Assembly (NCBI GenBank): GCA_021397835.1
Contig: JAJFZO010000566.1
Span: forward strand, 2,170,001 to 2,234,000
Reading direction: 5' to 3'
DNA: 64,000 bases
Source: Moringa oleifera
Lineage: Eukaryota > Streptophyta > Magnoliopsida > Brassicales > Moringaceae
Part shown: positions 12,401-24,479 of the stretch, in pieces
How positions within the stretch are numbered: position 1 is the stretch's first letter
How the letters are laid out: each line of letters opens with the position of its first letter
Notes under the pieces: model-generated
The model's database searches: none
What the model was told of the DNA's origin: nothing
What the model saw: only the letters and a program-made list of their open reading frames with translations
Translations under genes and position numbers: made by a program

Positions 12401-12951
12401 TCAACAGGAAGTTTTGCTTACATGAATGAAACATGTGATCAACAGGAAGAAAACAGAAGCTTAAACAGAAGATCAGACAGTTCGACAGCCAACCTCCCAT
12501 CGAACCAGTTGACCTGGAGAAACGAATTTCATTATCAGAACTTCCTTGCTCAATCTCTATATGCAAGAATATCTTTGATCATGACAACGAAGAAGAATAC
12601 GGAACAAAAGAACAGGCAGAGAAGCTTCTCAACTTAATCAAAGCCAGAAACCCATCGAACAACGTTGTGGGTAAGGAAGATAATCTGTTGTTAGATTTCT
12701 TCGGAGAGAAAACGACAGAAAATCACTGTGAAAAAGATCTACTGAAAGTAGCAGAAGACTGGATTAATGGGGAATCTAAAGAACTGTTTGTGGGATGGGA
12801 AGCGAGGGAGGCGAGATATGCCTACGTGAGAGATATGGAGAAGAACGGGAGGTGGAAGAACATGGATGAAGAAAGAGAAAAGGTGTCTGGAGAACTGGAG
12901 CTTGATTTCTTCACTTCCTTGGTGGATGAATTGTTACTTGATTTGCTCTAG
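10008..12951 (+). CDS. Plant-specific protein with DUF4378-like C-terminus
   Basis: Three exons: 10008-10769, 12238-12343 and 12446-12951 (stop TAG), giving 457 residues; phases at both GT-AG introns agree. Near the N-terminus it has MLKDYLLDDFSSCSSNGFKS and FPRRQCCTTVRFLLEIDLK, motifs I know from uncharacterised plant proteins carrying DUF4378. The middle is basic (RKGLLPRSFSRKLLKRSFWKK). A Thr/Ala repeat follows at about residues 178-192. The C-terminus is acidic: GWEAREARYAYVRDMEKNG, then an ELELDFFTSLVDELLLDLL end typical of DUF4378. Some DUF4378 proteins are TRM (TON1-recruiting) microtubule-array proteins, but membership here is inference. ATG 10008 opens the frame; a second ATG at 10017 is possible. 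The intron-2 donor adjoins a CT/CA microsatellite. CT-rich leader sequence at 9720-9960 fits a 5' UTR. Confidence 0.8.
12345..12399 (+). repeat. Compound (TC)n(AC)n microsatellite in intron 2
   Basis: About 12 CT units run directly into about 16 CA units. The tract begins at the second base of the GT donor of intron 2 (exon ends at 12343) and fills most of the first half of this 102-base intron. Open frames translating it as Ser-Leu or Thr-His repeats are artefacts. Confidence 0.9.
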
Positions 12952-12959
12952 TGTGTGTA

Positions 12960-15900
12960 ATTTTTCTCTTTTCTTTGTGGCTTTGTTAAAGTTTAAATCT
13001 TGAAAATATTAGGATGATTCAGGGTTGTTTTGGTCATTGCGGAAAGTTGTCGAGGGTATTAAATTGGCTGAAATGACTAAATCCACCTTGAGGCAAAGCC
13101 CGTGGTCAATCCATTTCCTATTCAAAAATGGATGGTGAGATTTTGATATTTACATTTGTGTATCCTCTTTTTCTCTCAAGTAGCTTCTTTCTTACAATAA
13201 GCTGAATTATTATTTTTTAATTGATTTGTTTTTTGTTAATTTTTTTAAAATATTGATGTGTCATGAATTAATAAAATAAAGTTTTAAAATATATTTTATA
13301 AATAAAACTTAACAAACAAATTACTAATTTAATTATATTTTTTAAATTAAATTATATCAAAAATATTAAAAATTAAAATTAAAATTATTATATACTCATA
13401 TTTATTTAAAATTTTTCATACATATAAAAAAAATCAAGTTACTATTCTCAAAAAATTAAAATTTTTTAATTTTTTAAATTAAAATTTTAAAAATTTATTA
13501 AAAAATAACTCATGAATAAAAAATTATTTAAATTTAATAAAATAAAATAAAATAAAAAATTTATTTAAATTATTTTTAAAAGAATTTTAATTTAAAAATA
13601 TTATTAATTTTTTACAACTGTTTGAATAATTAAACTTTAATTTATTATTTTATGAATATTGTAATTAGGTTTAGCATATAAATAATTTGTATTTTATTTT
13701 AATTATATTTTTGACTTTTAACTTAATAAATTATAAAAAATATGTACATTCTTAAAACTCAATAAAAGTCAGCTCAACACAATTTGGATTATTAACTCTC
13801 AACCGCACATGTAAATGTGTAATTATATATGTTTGCAATGTATCGAAGCCCATCTTTGTAATTTAGTCTCGGAATCAATGCCCGAGTCAGCTGCTGGGTT
13901 TAAATACTGATTGGCTATGTATCAAGGGGTGCTTTTGCTGTGCGCGATAAGATTGAATTATTCTAACGAGATAGAATTTGATATTGTTAGATTATATTGA
14001 ATATAAAGTATGTTAATTTTATAATGTATATGTTAATATAAAATAAGAATAAAAATTAATTTTTATTTATTTTTTGATATTAAAAAATAATAATATAATC
14101 TAATGAATATTACAAATTTAAATTGTATAATAATTAATTGATAAATATACTTAATTTTTATTTTTTAATTCAAATATCTGTTTAATTTTTATTATAATTT
14201 ATTATCTTTTCACTTTCAAACACATAATTATAAGATAAATTTTATAAGTAAGAGCAATAATTAAAAATTAATTATAAATATTTAATTAATAATATTGATA
14301 TATTTGACATAAGTTAGATTGATTTAAAATAGATCAAAAATTAAAATAAAGTAATACAATGTAATTTTCATGACAAGTTAGGTGGTATTATAATTAATTA
14401 ATGAACACATAAATTTTTTTAAAATTTAATTTTTAAAATATATTTCTGTTAAATCCAAATATTTTCTTTTAAATTTTGTGATGTTAATTGGATAAAGAAA
14501 AACTTAATTTTTATGCATTAATTCAATTCATCACTTTTAAAAATAATTTTATCTTACCAATTTAAAAGAATAAAATTATTATTATTTAATTAAATAAAAG
14601 AATAAATATAAAATAAATTTATCTTATTTCAATCCAATTTTCATACTTTAAGCATGGCCCAAGGGTCCAGGTTGAAGCCTAATATGCTCTTGGAGTTAGA
14701 CACCCAAAGCCAACAAGTCCACATGGACTCCTCCATTGGAATAATTGAAAGCTTTCACACATTGAAATGACATGGGCCCATTTAATAACCATGGCCCACA
14801 AAAGATATCTCCTTTGTGAATAAGATCAATGGTCATAATAGTAATTAAGTACTTTCATCCAAATCCATTAGTACATGGACCAAAACAATTAAAATAAAAA
14901 TAAATCTGAACATTTATTTATTATATTCTCACTAATTAAATGAAATTAATAATTTTACGGTTTATTATAAGTAATACTATGCTAATCTTATGAAAAAAAA
15001 GTGAAAGTAATTTTAAATCTTGAGTTTTATTTTTTCTTTTCAGTTAAATTTTGATTTTTTCAAAAATTTTTAAACTAAATTTTAATTTATTGATTTTATT
15101 CAAATTGATTATGTTAAAAATAATTATAAAAAATTAATGATATTTATATTTTTTAAAATGTTTAAGAAAATTACTCAAAATCTTACACAAGTTTTTATAT
15201 CAAATTTAAATAATTTTTGATTGGAGAGTGATTTTATAAATTTTTAAAATTTTTAATAATATATTTTTTAAAAAATACTATTAGAAAAACTATTATTTAT
15301 ATGATAAATTAAATATTTTTTTATTTAAATATCTTTAATTTTGATTTTTTATAAATTTCAATTTAATCAAAATTGATAAATTATACTTATCTAAAGGCGT
15401 TTTAAAAATAAAAATATTTTCATAATTTATCATAAATAAATAAAATATTAAGAATTTATTTAGTTAAACATGGTAATGTATATTCAAAACTTTTAATTTT
15501 CTCGTGTTATATTCGCATGTCAGGACAAAATTTCATTGTTTTGGAAATATTGAAATGTTAGTTGTTATTCAATTAGTTACTATTATACTTTGGTATTTAA
15601 TAAATCAAAAAATGATATTATAATAGTAATTGTTATAATTAATTTTAAATATCCTCTAAAAAACTATACCTAAATTGTTGATGGTTTAGTTTAGTTTTTT
15701 AATTAAAAATTTTAAAATGAAATAAAAGCACCATTTAAATTATTGAATTTATATAATTTTTTAAGTACATGTTTATGAATTAAATGTTATAATTTATTAT
15801 TGTCATTTTTAGTATAATAATTAACTAAAATCCTATCCTAATTTACTGCCTTTATGTTATCGCAATGTAATTATTTTGTGTATTATTCATTGAATTTAAT
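12960..15900. other. A/T-rich intergenic region with degenerate repeats
   Basis: No coding frame. The stretch at about 14990-15430 has left and right arms resembling the fold-back family described at 15918 and is probably a degenerate member. A less A/T-rich island at about 14650-14890 contains GGCCCA/TGGGCC-type motifs but no recognisable gene. Confidence 0.5.
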
Positions 15901-15917
15901 TTAATATAAAATATTAT

Positions 15918-16462
15918 AAGGCAAAGTTCTCATAAAATCATATATTACCCTATGTTATCAATCAAATTTTTATATTTAAAAAGTTATAAATCAAAATTTA
16001 ATTTATCAATTTAATTTAAATTAAATATTATTAAAATTTTTAAAAATTAAGAGTATTTAAATTAAAGATCTTATATAATGATTTTTAACTTAAAAATTTT
16101 CACATATGTAAATAAATTTTCAAAGCTATTGTTACAAAATGTTTTATAAAATTTTGAGTACTGAAAAAATATATATATATTTTTAAATTTATAATATAAA
16201 AAATTTTAAAAAATAGCATGATTACTCAAAAAATTATGAAAATTTTTTTGACAGTTGCTTGAAAATTTTTTATATTTTTTAAAAATTTTAAGTTAAAATT
16301 TATTGTATAAGATTTTTAATTTAAATATCTTTAATTTTTAAAATTTTTGATAAGATTTAATTTAGAGCAATTTAATAAATTAAGATTCAATTTGTCACTT
16401 TTTAAACATGAAATTTTGATTAGTAACATGAGATAAATATCAAGATTTTTGGGATTTTAACT
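15918..16462. mobile_element. Fold-back element, long inverted repeats (copy A)
   Basis: The first ~200 bases (from GCAAAGTTCTCATAAAATC) match the reverse complement of the last ~200 (ending GATTTTTGGGATTTTAAC) with frequent mismatches. Shared landmarks are TATTACCCTATGTTATCAAT against the complement of AGTAACATGAGATAAATATC, and TTTAAATTAAAGATCTTATA against the complement of TATAAGATTTTTAATTTAAA. There is no coding capacity. It resembles a long-TIR MITE or fold-back element and is the clearest of at least eight related copies in the window. Confidence 0.65.
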
Positions 16463-17039
16463 TTATTATTTAATCAATATCATATTTTTCTTATTTCTTT
16501 AAAATAAAGTAATGATTAAACAAATCATATATTATTCATATTTTTAATTAAATATTTTATAAATTTTAATAGATAAAATATATCAATTTGATCTAAATTG
16601 ATTGCTTTTAATTTTTTTAAAGAGCTAATTTAAATTATGTTACAACAAATTTTAAATTAAATATTTACAAAAATATATATATAAGTTATCATCATTATCA
16701 TATTCATTACACGTGTATCACCAATCAAAAGATTACACATCATCAAAACAAAGTCTAACCCATGCTTCACAAAAAACATATTTTTTTAATGTTTAAAAAA
16801 TCTATAATTTTATGTAATAATAGTTTAAATATTTATATTTATAATAATTATTAAATTAAAATTTATGGTATATTTTTTAAATTTAAATATATTTTTAAAT
16901 GGAAAAATTTGAATTTAAATAAAATTAAATAATATATAAAATTGTTACCAAATCACAAAATTTTAATTAAGAAACGTAAATAATATTAAATTTATTGTGA
17001 TAAACATTTAAACAAATAATATTTTACTATCGTGAACAC
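16463..17039. other. A/T-rich intergenic, repeat fragments
   Basis: Fragments resembling the arms of the fold-back family occur around 16560-16700 and 16820-16930. Nothing coding was seen. Confidence 0.4.
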
Positions 17040-17640
17040 CAGTGACAAGGTGTGAGTTGTACGCTACCGTTTCCAATGAGCCGTGCATCGCACGTCCCTT
17101 TTTCGCCGCACATAGGCACGTTCTCTATGGTGTGCCACTTTTTGCCTCATTATCAGGAATCACATCTCCACTCCCTCTTTTTCTACTTCCAAGCAAAGCA
17201 CCAATATCAATTTTCTGGTTTTGGTTGTATTAAAAATTTTAAATTATAATAAAATTTAATAATCAATTTTTTATTTTATATATCAAAATTTTGTTTTATT
17301 ATTATAAATTATAAAATAAATGTTTATATTAAAAAATTCAACACAAATTTAAATCAACCAAAAGTTTTATCAATAGAAACTCCAAGGCTTTCCTCGTGGT
17401 GGAAATTCCGGCGTGGGAATAGACTTTTGTGGAGCCAACAGAATGCTGACAAATCAGCAAATCGTAGTTTCGCCAGATCTTCACCCATTTTAGACGCCAG
17501 GCTGACACGTGGCTCATGCAGAGAATAGAAAGTCCACTCACCACCATCTCGCCAGCTCCGGGCGCTCCCAATATGTCGCGTCTTCTCATCATACAATATC
17601 TCACGAGCGTGAATCATTATATCTTTTAATTGACCTATCT
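17040..17640. other. Less A/T-rich island, function unknown
   Basis: Two blocks (17040-17225 and 17385-17610) have mixed base composition within an A/T-rich landscape. The second has GACACGTGGCTC near 17505, a G-box/ABRE-type core. Overlapping open frames of 62-88 codons on both strands give no recognisable protein, and several overlap in different frames, which argues against any one being real. It could be a regulatory block, the remnant of a gene, or an unannotated non-coding transcript. Confidence 0.3.
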
Positions 17641-19170
17641 AAATATATGTTAGATGCAGCTTTTGCTCTTCTAAGTCACAATTTATTTTTATTATCTAAT
17701 TAGCATGTTTTTTAATGATATATTAAAATATTAATAAATATATTTTAAAATAATTTATAATTAAAATATTATTTTATTTTTATATTTAATGTTAAATTAA
17801 AGATAATTTAATTAAATAACAAGTGATAAGAAAAGAAGCTCCTTTCTATTGCCACTTAAACCTTAAACTTTTTAAGTAACATAAATCATTAAATTATTTA
17901 TGTAACTACGTCAAAAAGTGATTTGCTTATTTTAAAATTTAAATAAAAATAATACATCAAACAATATTAGTTAATTTTTAAGATTTTAAATAATATTATT
18001 ATTTATTATTGTTATTTTATATATGATACAATTAAATAATAACTTCATAACTTCATATTCTTTTACTTAGTGATAAATGTTTTAATTATTTTATAAATAT
18101 ATGTCGCATAAAACTCATAATATTAATTTTTAAAAAGTATTTAAAACGAATCATAATTATTGATTGTATTTAAATTAATCTTAATTGAAAATATTTATAA
18201 AAACTTAAAATCGTTTTCATTGTTAAGATATTTGAAAGCTAAATCAAATAAATTTTACTGCTTTTTGTTGAGTTCATCTATGTAATTTAGATAATTTTTT
18301 ATTTATAAATTTTGTTAAAATGTATTTTTTTAAAAAGTATTTAATACTCTGAAATATTTTTAGAAATGATTTTTGAATATTTTTATTAAAAATTCTTATT
18401 TTTTAATAATATTTAATTTAATCTAAAATAATTAATTAAAGTTCATTTGAAAAAATATAAATAATAAGATCATGTGTAATAAAATAATACTAAATGTAAT
18501 AATAATAAAAAAGAAGGGAGGGAATGACCGAATCAAACATTGCTCAGCCATCTCTAATCAAAAAAGTGAAAGTTGGTCAAAGCCTTGGTATCCGATCAGG
18601 AAAGTGGAGTGTTATTGGGTTTAGGGTCATCGGTGTCAACCTACAACAACAATTTCCTTTGTTTCCATCTTTTCGCGAGAAAACATTTCCGGGAAAGTTG
18701 AATTGTCAAATAAGCTCTCGGGATTTTCTTCTGAGGAAGATAGGAAAACGAATGGGTCACGATTAGGGAGCTGCGAGAGTCTACCCTTTTTGTTCCTTCA
18801 TAAAAATCCCACCGTTCTTTCGAGCTTCAAAGCCTACTGGCTTCCACTTTTAACCGAAAGAATAAACTTTGAGATGCACAAAGTGTTCTCTCTCTCGCTC
18901 GTTATATTCATAAATTTGAGAGAGGCAGAGAGAGAAAGGAGTGAAAGTGAAGAAGAGAAGCCTCTTACCTCTTTCCACGGATACCTTTCTTCGTCACGTT
19001 ATTAAAACCGACCCCTTTGTTTCTTTAACGAAATTTGTGTTAAATAACATGCACCGCTAGAGTGTGTATTTGTGTGAATATTCTCGGCATAGCCTTGGTG
19101 TTGTACTTCCTTTCTTTTAAATTTTTGGATTAGTTGTGCTTAGTTGATCAGTCGATCAGGATTTGAGGAT
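17641..19170 (+). promoter_or_regulatory. Intergenic DNA, then promoter and leader of the UTR2-type gene
   Basis: 17641-18500 is A/T-rich and featureless. From about 18520 composition becomes mixed. A CT/GA-rich tract (TTCTCTCTCTCGCTC near 18888, GAGAGAGGCAGAGAGAG near 18917) is typical of plant core promoters and leaders. Open frames at 18524-18766 and 18703-19005 have no homology I recognise and most likely lie in promoter or 5' UTR. The transcription start cannot be placed exactly. Confidence 0.45.
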
Positions 19171-21935
19171 ATGAAGGGAGAGGATCAAACGAGGTCTCTG
19201 TTTGGGATTTCTCTCTCTGATCGACCGAAGTGGCAACAGTTCCTCATTTGCTCTTCTGGGTTCTTCTTTGGTTACCTCGTTAATGGCATATGTGAGGTTT
19301 GTTTCATCCCCTTTTAATTTTTAATTATCTCTCTCACATGTTTGTTTATGTATTTTTGTTAGGGAATTAACCATTATACTGATTTTAGTAGTGTTTACTC
19401 TGGTTAGCTTTTTGGTCTGAAGAAGTCGCTTGTTTGTTGTAGTGTTGGTTTTCTTGGTTACTTAATGATTATTGTGTTAGCTTTGAGGTTTTGACTTTGC
19501 ATGTGTTGTCTCTTGTTTGGTTGCCATGAAACAGTTGGAAAAAGAAGAGAAATAAGATTTTAAAATTCCATATATTCTGTTGTTTTGCTGATAAGAACTT
19601 CTGATAGGGGTTTTTGTATCTTTTCTTTTAGATGCATCATTTTCTCTTCAGCTAAACAGTGCTTTAGATTTTTGTCAATTTGGAATTCTAGATAAATATT
19701 TGCTACTTAGTTGTTGTTGCCATAAGATCAAGCAATCAGCCATAAGATCAGTTTTTGGAATCATATACAGGCTGTGCAATTAAACTGAACTGTGATTTTT
19801 TTTTTCTTTGGCTGCACTGTTTTATTGGTCTCAAATTCCCCTGTTAGTCTCATATTACAGGAAGAATCAGAGAACTTTGTTAATTTTTGGTTTCATAGTT
19901 AGATTTTCTGCATAATTCTGCTATTTTTAATGATTATTCATTGTGTTTCTGTTGATTGTAGGAATATGTGTATAATCGGCTTCAGTTCAGGTATTTCACT
20001 CTCACTGAGCATCACAAATGAATTCATTTCTTTTTTTTTTTTAATTTATCATGTTGATTTCATGTAACATTAGCTTTCATACTTTCTTTTTACAGCTATG
20101 GCTGGTATTTCACTTTTGTACAAGGATTTGTGTACTTGATTCTCATTTACCTCCAAGGTTTCACCACCAAGCAAATGGTGAACCCATGGAAAACTTATGT
20201 AAAACTCTCAGCTGTTCTCATGGGTTCTCATGGATTAACAAAGGGATCTTTGGCCTATCTTAACTATCCTGCACAAATCATGTTCAAATCCACAAAGGTA
20301 GGCTGAATTACTGCATGAATCATTTTCTATGGACTTGTGTTGATAGAAACTTCATTCAATGCTAGCTGATAATGTGTTAAAATTGTAACTTTGCTTCATG
20401 GATTCGAAAATTTAGAAAAAAAAAAAGAATTAAAAATAGATCTGCTAACGCATGTTTTTTACAATTTTGGGGGATTTTAGGTGCTTCCGGTCATGATAAT
20501 GGGTGCATTCATTCCCGGCTTGAGAAGGAAATACCCTGTTCATGAATACATCTCTGCTGTGCTTCTTGTTGTTGGTCTGATTCTTTTCACTTTAGCAGAT
20601 GCCCAAACGTCTCCAAATTTTAGCATAATCGGTATTTTGATGATATCGGGTGCTTTAGTCATGGATGCGTTTCTGGGTAATTTGCAAGAAGCAATTTTCA
20701 CCATGAATCCTCACACAACACAGGTGACTAGTGACTACAGCTAATACAATTGCCATATCGATGCCAAAATTACTTTTCAAAACCAAAATTTTTCGATCTT
20801 TTCTGTAACTAGTTTCTGTTATTATTCTTCTAACAGATGGAGATGCTGTTCTGCTCAACGATAGTGGGATTGCCTTTCTTGCTTGCACCCATGATTTTAA
20901 CAGGAGAGCTGTTTAGAGCCTGGAGTTCTTGTTTTCAAGTAAAGAACAATGCTTTTCATATATTATCATTCAAAATTTGCTCCTTTTTCCTGTTGCTCTT
21001 CCTTTTTTTCTGCCTAAAAGGGTAAGGGTATTGGCTTTTGTTCACACATAACGTGCCTGCTATAGTGACCTAAATGAATTTTCTAGGAGAAATCACAGAT
21101 TTCATAGTTGTTCATGTGCTCCATTAGCATGTTTCTTGGTACTACAAACCCCAAATTGGTCAAGATCCAATTGAGTTTTTTCTAAGATTTGACATACTTT
21201 GGGAATATACCCCACTAAAATATGCATTATTATAAAGTATTCTGTATCGAAAGGTGACATTCTTCCAGGATGCGCAGCACTTCAATGTCACAGAAAGGAT
21301 CTAATCCCTTAAACATTTGGATTGCTATGTGTCTGCAGTCTTCTTCTTCATTTTGGTAGTTTCATCTTCAAGCTTCTCCATTAAGACAGTAACTTATTAA
21401 CGCCAATTCTTGTTTTTATGTAATCACAGCATCCTTATGTTTATGGGGTGTTGGTGTTTGAAGCCATGGCCACATTCATTGGTCAAGTGTCTGTGTTATC
21501 CCTCATTGCCATTTTCGGAGCTGCCACTACAGCAATGGTAAATATTTTATTTTCACTAGTTGATCTACTGCACTTATTATTCAATTATTATTGGAAACGT
21601 CCTGAAGCGATCAAGAACACAGTATCTTACTGGTCTGTGGCATGGCATTTACCTGTTGGCAGATTACAACAGCTAGAAAGGCAGTGACTCTGCTGCTATC
21701 ATTCTTGATATTCACCAAGCCATTGACTGAACAGCATGGAACAGGGCTGCTTCTGATATCCATGGGAGTAATACTGAAAATGGTACCAGACAGCAAGCCC
21801 CCTGCTAAGAATCCAAGCTCTTTCACCATTGCCAAGCATGCAAAACCTTCTTCCAATGATCCAAAAAGCCTGGTAGAAAGCAGAAGACAAGCTCAAGCTC
21901 AAGAAGATGATGAAGAAAAAGCTCCCTTAGTGTGA
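19171..21935 (+). CDS. UTR2: UDP-galactose/UDP-glucose transporter, UTR2 type (NST family)
   Basis: Seven exons: 19171-19296, 19962-19990, 20096-20297, 20481-20723, 20837-20938, 21430-21537 and 21663-21935, in phase throughout, giving 360 residues. The protein follows the Arabidopsis UTR2 sequence as I recall it: N-terminal [20 protein letters not shown], then [72 protein letters not shown] and [20 protein letters not shown]. It is a multi-spanning membrane protein of the SLC35B-like nucleotide-sugar transporter family, with about ten hydrophobic segments. It exchanges cytosolic UDP-sugar for luminal UMP, probably in the Golgi or ER, to feed glycosylation and wall polysaccharide synthesis. 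The C-terminal tail is hydrophilic and ends EEKAPLV. The 29-base second exon is short but its splice sites fit exactly. Substrate is inferred from the orthologue. Confidence 0.93.
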
Positions 21936-21999
21936 GGGTTCTGGTGGAGTTTCTGGGTGTGGTAGGGAAGTTGATTTAGGTTCTTTTTATTTGGTAAAT

Positions 22000-22429
22000 T
22001 GTGTATATTGTAACAGCTAAAATATTGAATTTCCTGTTCCTCTAGATCAATAATTTTCATTATAAATCTTGGATTTTAATACAGACCAATAAGAGACTTT
22101 TGGGTATAAGTTTTTCCCTTTTTCTTATTTTCTTAATTATTTAATAAGAAAAACTTGGATTATTAAAACCCAAATTAAAATCTGAAGGAATTTAATGAAG
22201 TTTAAAGCAAAGAGAAAATCCATTATGAAAGGAAGGCTTTTGTTTTTTTTTTATTTTTTAAAAAATATTAATTGAATTAATTATATATTTTAAGTTTATT
22301 TTATTTAAATATTATTTAATAAATTAAAATTAAAATTAAAATTTAATATAATTTTTAATTTTATATTATAAAATATTAAATTATAATTAATAATTTATAA
22401 ATTAAAATTATTTAAGTTTAAGAGATGAA
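22000..22429. other. 3' flank of the transporter gene, A/T-rich
   Basis: After the stop codon, about 150 bases of T-rich 3' UTR-like sequence are followed by A/T-rich intergenic DNA with no coding signal. Confidence 0.45.
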
Positions 22430-22620
22430 TTTAAAATGTAAAACTTATGTAAAATTTAATTATGAAAATATTTTTAATTTTTTATTATTTAATTTAAAAT
22501 AAAAATATGATGTTTCATTTATATCATCAATTAAATTTTTTATTTAAAAATAACAAATTTAACATTGATTTATTAATTTAATTTAAATTAAAATTTATTA
22601 AAAAAATTAAGATAAATATC

Positions 22621-23510
22621 ATTTAAAACCTTGATCTTTACACTATCTCTTCAAATAGACACTAAGTCTCAAAATGTATCCAAACTAACCTCAACTTTTT
22701 AATTTTGTCCAAATTGAACCTTTCGTCTAAATCAATTAAACGACGTTTGTAAAATATGAATTTATTGAAAGAAAACAAAGATATTATATCAGTAAAATAT
22801 ATAGAGATAAATGACAGCGTTTTTTTTATTTTGGTTTTCTCTCCGTTTTGATCTTCTCTCCAAAAACCTAAATGGATTTATTGAAGGGCAAAAAGGACAT
22901 TACATCAGTAGAATATATAGAGGTAAATGGCAGCGTTTTCCCCATTTTGGTATTCTCTCCGTTTTGATCTTCTCCCCAAAAACCTAAATATCGTTTTTCT
23001 CTCTCAATTCGTCACTAGGTAATGAGAAATTTGAAGGTTTGATTGCATACGATGTTCTTCCTACAATCCCAAAATCTTTTTCTTGGGTTTCTTATTGTTC
23101 ATGAAGTATTAATTTTGTCCTAATATCGCAATGACAAATTTGAAGATTCAATAAGATGAACCTTCGAGCGAACCTTCACTCTCTATGGACAAATTCAACT
23201 TCGATTAGTATATATATCACTAATACTCGATTCTTTAACAAGAAAATCCTTATCAATTTACAACTTTTCTTTTCTTTTTCCTCTTATCTTTCTTTTCTCT
23301 CTCTTCGAGCAATAAGGCTATGTGTTTTCTCTGAAGGAAAGGGAATGAAGGATTTAACGGATGACGATGCTCTCACGGAAAAAATTAATTTAAACAGCGT
23401 TTGTAATTGAGGTTTAATTTGGATAAAATTAAAAATTCGAGGTTAGTTTGGATACATTTTAAAACTTAGTGTTTGTTTGGAGAGATATAGTAAAAGTTAA
23501 GATTTTAAAT
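22621..23510. mobile_element. Non-autonomous TIR element, about 0.89 kb (possibly Mutator-like)
   Basis: The outer ~120 bases of both ends are inverted copies. Left end: ATTTAAAACCTTGATCTTTA, then ACTAAGTCTCAAAATGTATC and CAAACTAACCTC. Complement of right end: ATTTAAAATCTTAACTTTTA, then ACTAAGTTTTAAAATGTATC and CAAACTAACCTC. Flanks AAATATCATTT (left) and AAATAATATTT (right) agree at 9 of 11 bases and may be a decayed target duplication overlapping the TIR ends. A 9-11 base duplication with long TIRs suggests a Mutator-like MITE, but this is inference. The interior has a 116-base tandem duplication and an 84-codon open frame (23156-23410) with no recognisable domain; no transposase is present. 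Confidence 0.65.
22758..22989 (+). repeat. 116-base tandem duplication inside the TIR element
   Basis: Two adjacent copies, 22758-22873 and 22874-22989. Each runs from a GATTTATTGAA-type start through ATATATAGAG, a CAGCGTTTT block and CTCTCCGTTTTGATCTTCTC to CCAAAAACCTAAAT. They differ by scattered substitutions. Confidence 0.85.
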
Positions 23511-24069
23511 AATATTTATTCAAAAATTTAAAAATTAAAGATATTTAAATTAAAGGTCCAACCCAATAAATTTTAACTTAAAAATTTTTATATACGTAAA
23601 ACAATATTTTATTTTTCATCACAAAATGTTTCATAAAATTTTAAAGTAATTTTATTATTTTTAAATTTTTTTGATATAATTAATTTTAAAAATATATATT
23701 TAATACTTAAAAAATTATAATTTTTTTATGATAGTATTTTAAATATTTTTTTATATTTTATAAATATTTTAAGACAAAATTTATTGTATAAGATTTTTAA
23801 TTTGAATATTTTTAATATTTAATAAAATTTAATTTAAACTAATTAATAAATTAATGTTTGATTCATTATTTTTTAAAAAAGATTTAATTAATAATTTAGA
23901 TTAAATATTATAATTTTATAAAATTTTTATTTTTAATTTAATATTTAATTTTAATAAAATTAAAAATTTAATATATATGATTAATGGAATATATTAATAT
24001 TTATAAAAAAATATAATTTAAATTTATTATTTTTATTTTACTTGAAAAATAAATTAAAGTAATTTTTTA

Positions 24070-24479
24070 TATTTAAAAGCCAAGCGCTAGGGACTTTCAG
24101 TCATGAAGCAGGAGTCCCATTTCTGCCCGTTTAGGCATATTGTGGTTGTGGGCCCCAGGATGTGGGCACTGACGACAATGCTGCACGTGGCCCACGTGGT
24201 GGTGAGAGTAGGCCCCTACGCCCTTGAACAGAGAAAGGATCCAACGGTCTCCATTGAAAGTTTGGTTCCACAGCTGATCGTACGGCAGAAGCTGGTTCCT
24301 GTTGATTCAATCACTCACTTTTGATCTCCCAATTAAAAAGGCTCCTTTCTTTTTGTGTGTTAGTAGGCTATAGCCTGAATCAAAAGCTGAAGAATTTTTG
24401 AATCAAAAACCCTAACATCTTGCCCCTTCCGCGGCTTTCTTCTGCTTTTCAACTCTTTCCCAGAAACGGCACTTTCAAT
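24070..24479 (+). promoter_or_regulatory. Promoter and leader of the NUP50-like gene
   Basis: Two G-box/ABRE cores, GCACGTGG near 24183 and CCACGTGG near 24192, lie 9 bases apart and about 290 bases before the ATG. The block 24070-24330 is far less A/T-rich than the DNA to its left. The open frame at 24103-24324 has no homology I recognise and most likely lies in promoter sequence. Regulation by bZIP or bHLH factors is only suggested by the motifs. Confidence 0.45.

Larger units (their letters stand above)
22430..23970. mobile_element. Fold-back element (copy H) split by a second element
   Basis: The left arm at about 22440-22620 carries the family landmarks TATCATCAATTAAATTTTTT and TTTAATTTAAATTAAAATTT. 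The matching right arm at about 23770-23965 carries TTTATTGTATAAGATTTTTA and TTTAATTTAAACTAATTAAT. Between them, at 22621-23510, lies an unrelated terminal-inverted-repeat element. After it the left-arm sequence resumes with AAATTAAAGATATTTAAATT near 23533. The order therefore shows a later insertion into an older element. Confidence 0.55.

Noticed and set aside
12218..12637. 139-codon frame with Ser-Leu and Thr-His repeats
   Set aside because: It reads through the intron-2 microsatellite in another frame. The spliced model joins exons in correct phase with family-like sequence.
17338..17617. Two overlapping minus-strand frames of 87-88 codons
   Set aside because: They overlap in different frames, have no recognisable domain, and the region looks regulatory.
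23156..23410. 84-codon frame inside the TIR element as a possible transposase
   Set aside because: Too short, no DDE or zinc-finger pattern, and it runs into the right inverted repeat.
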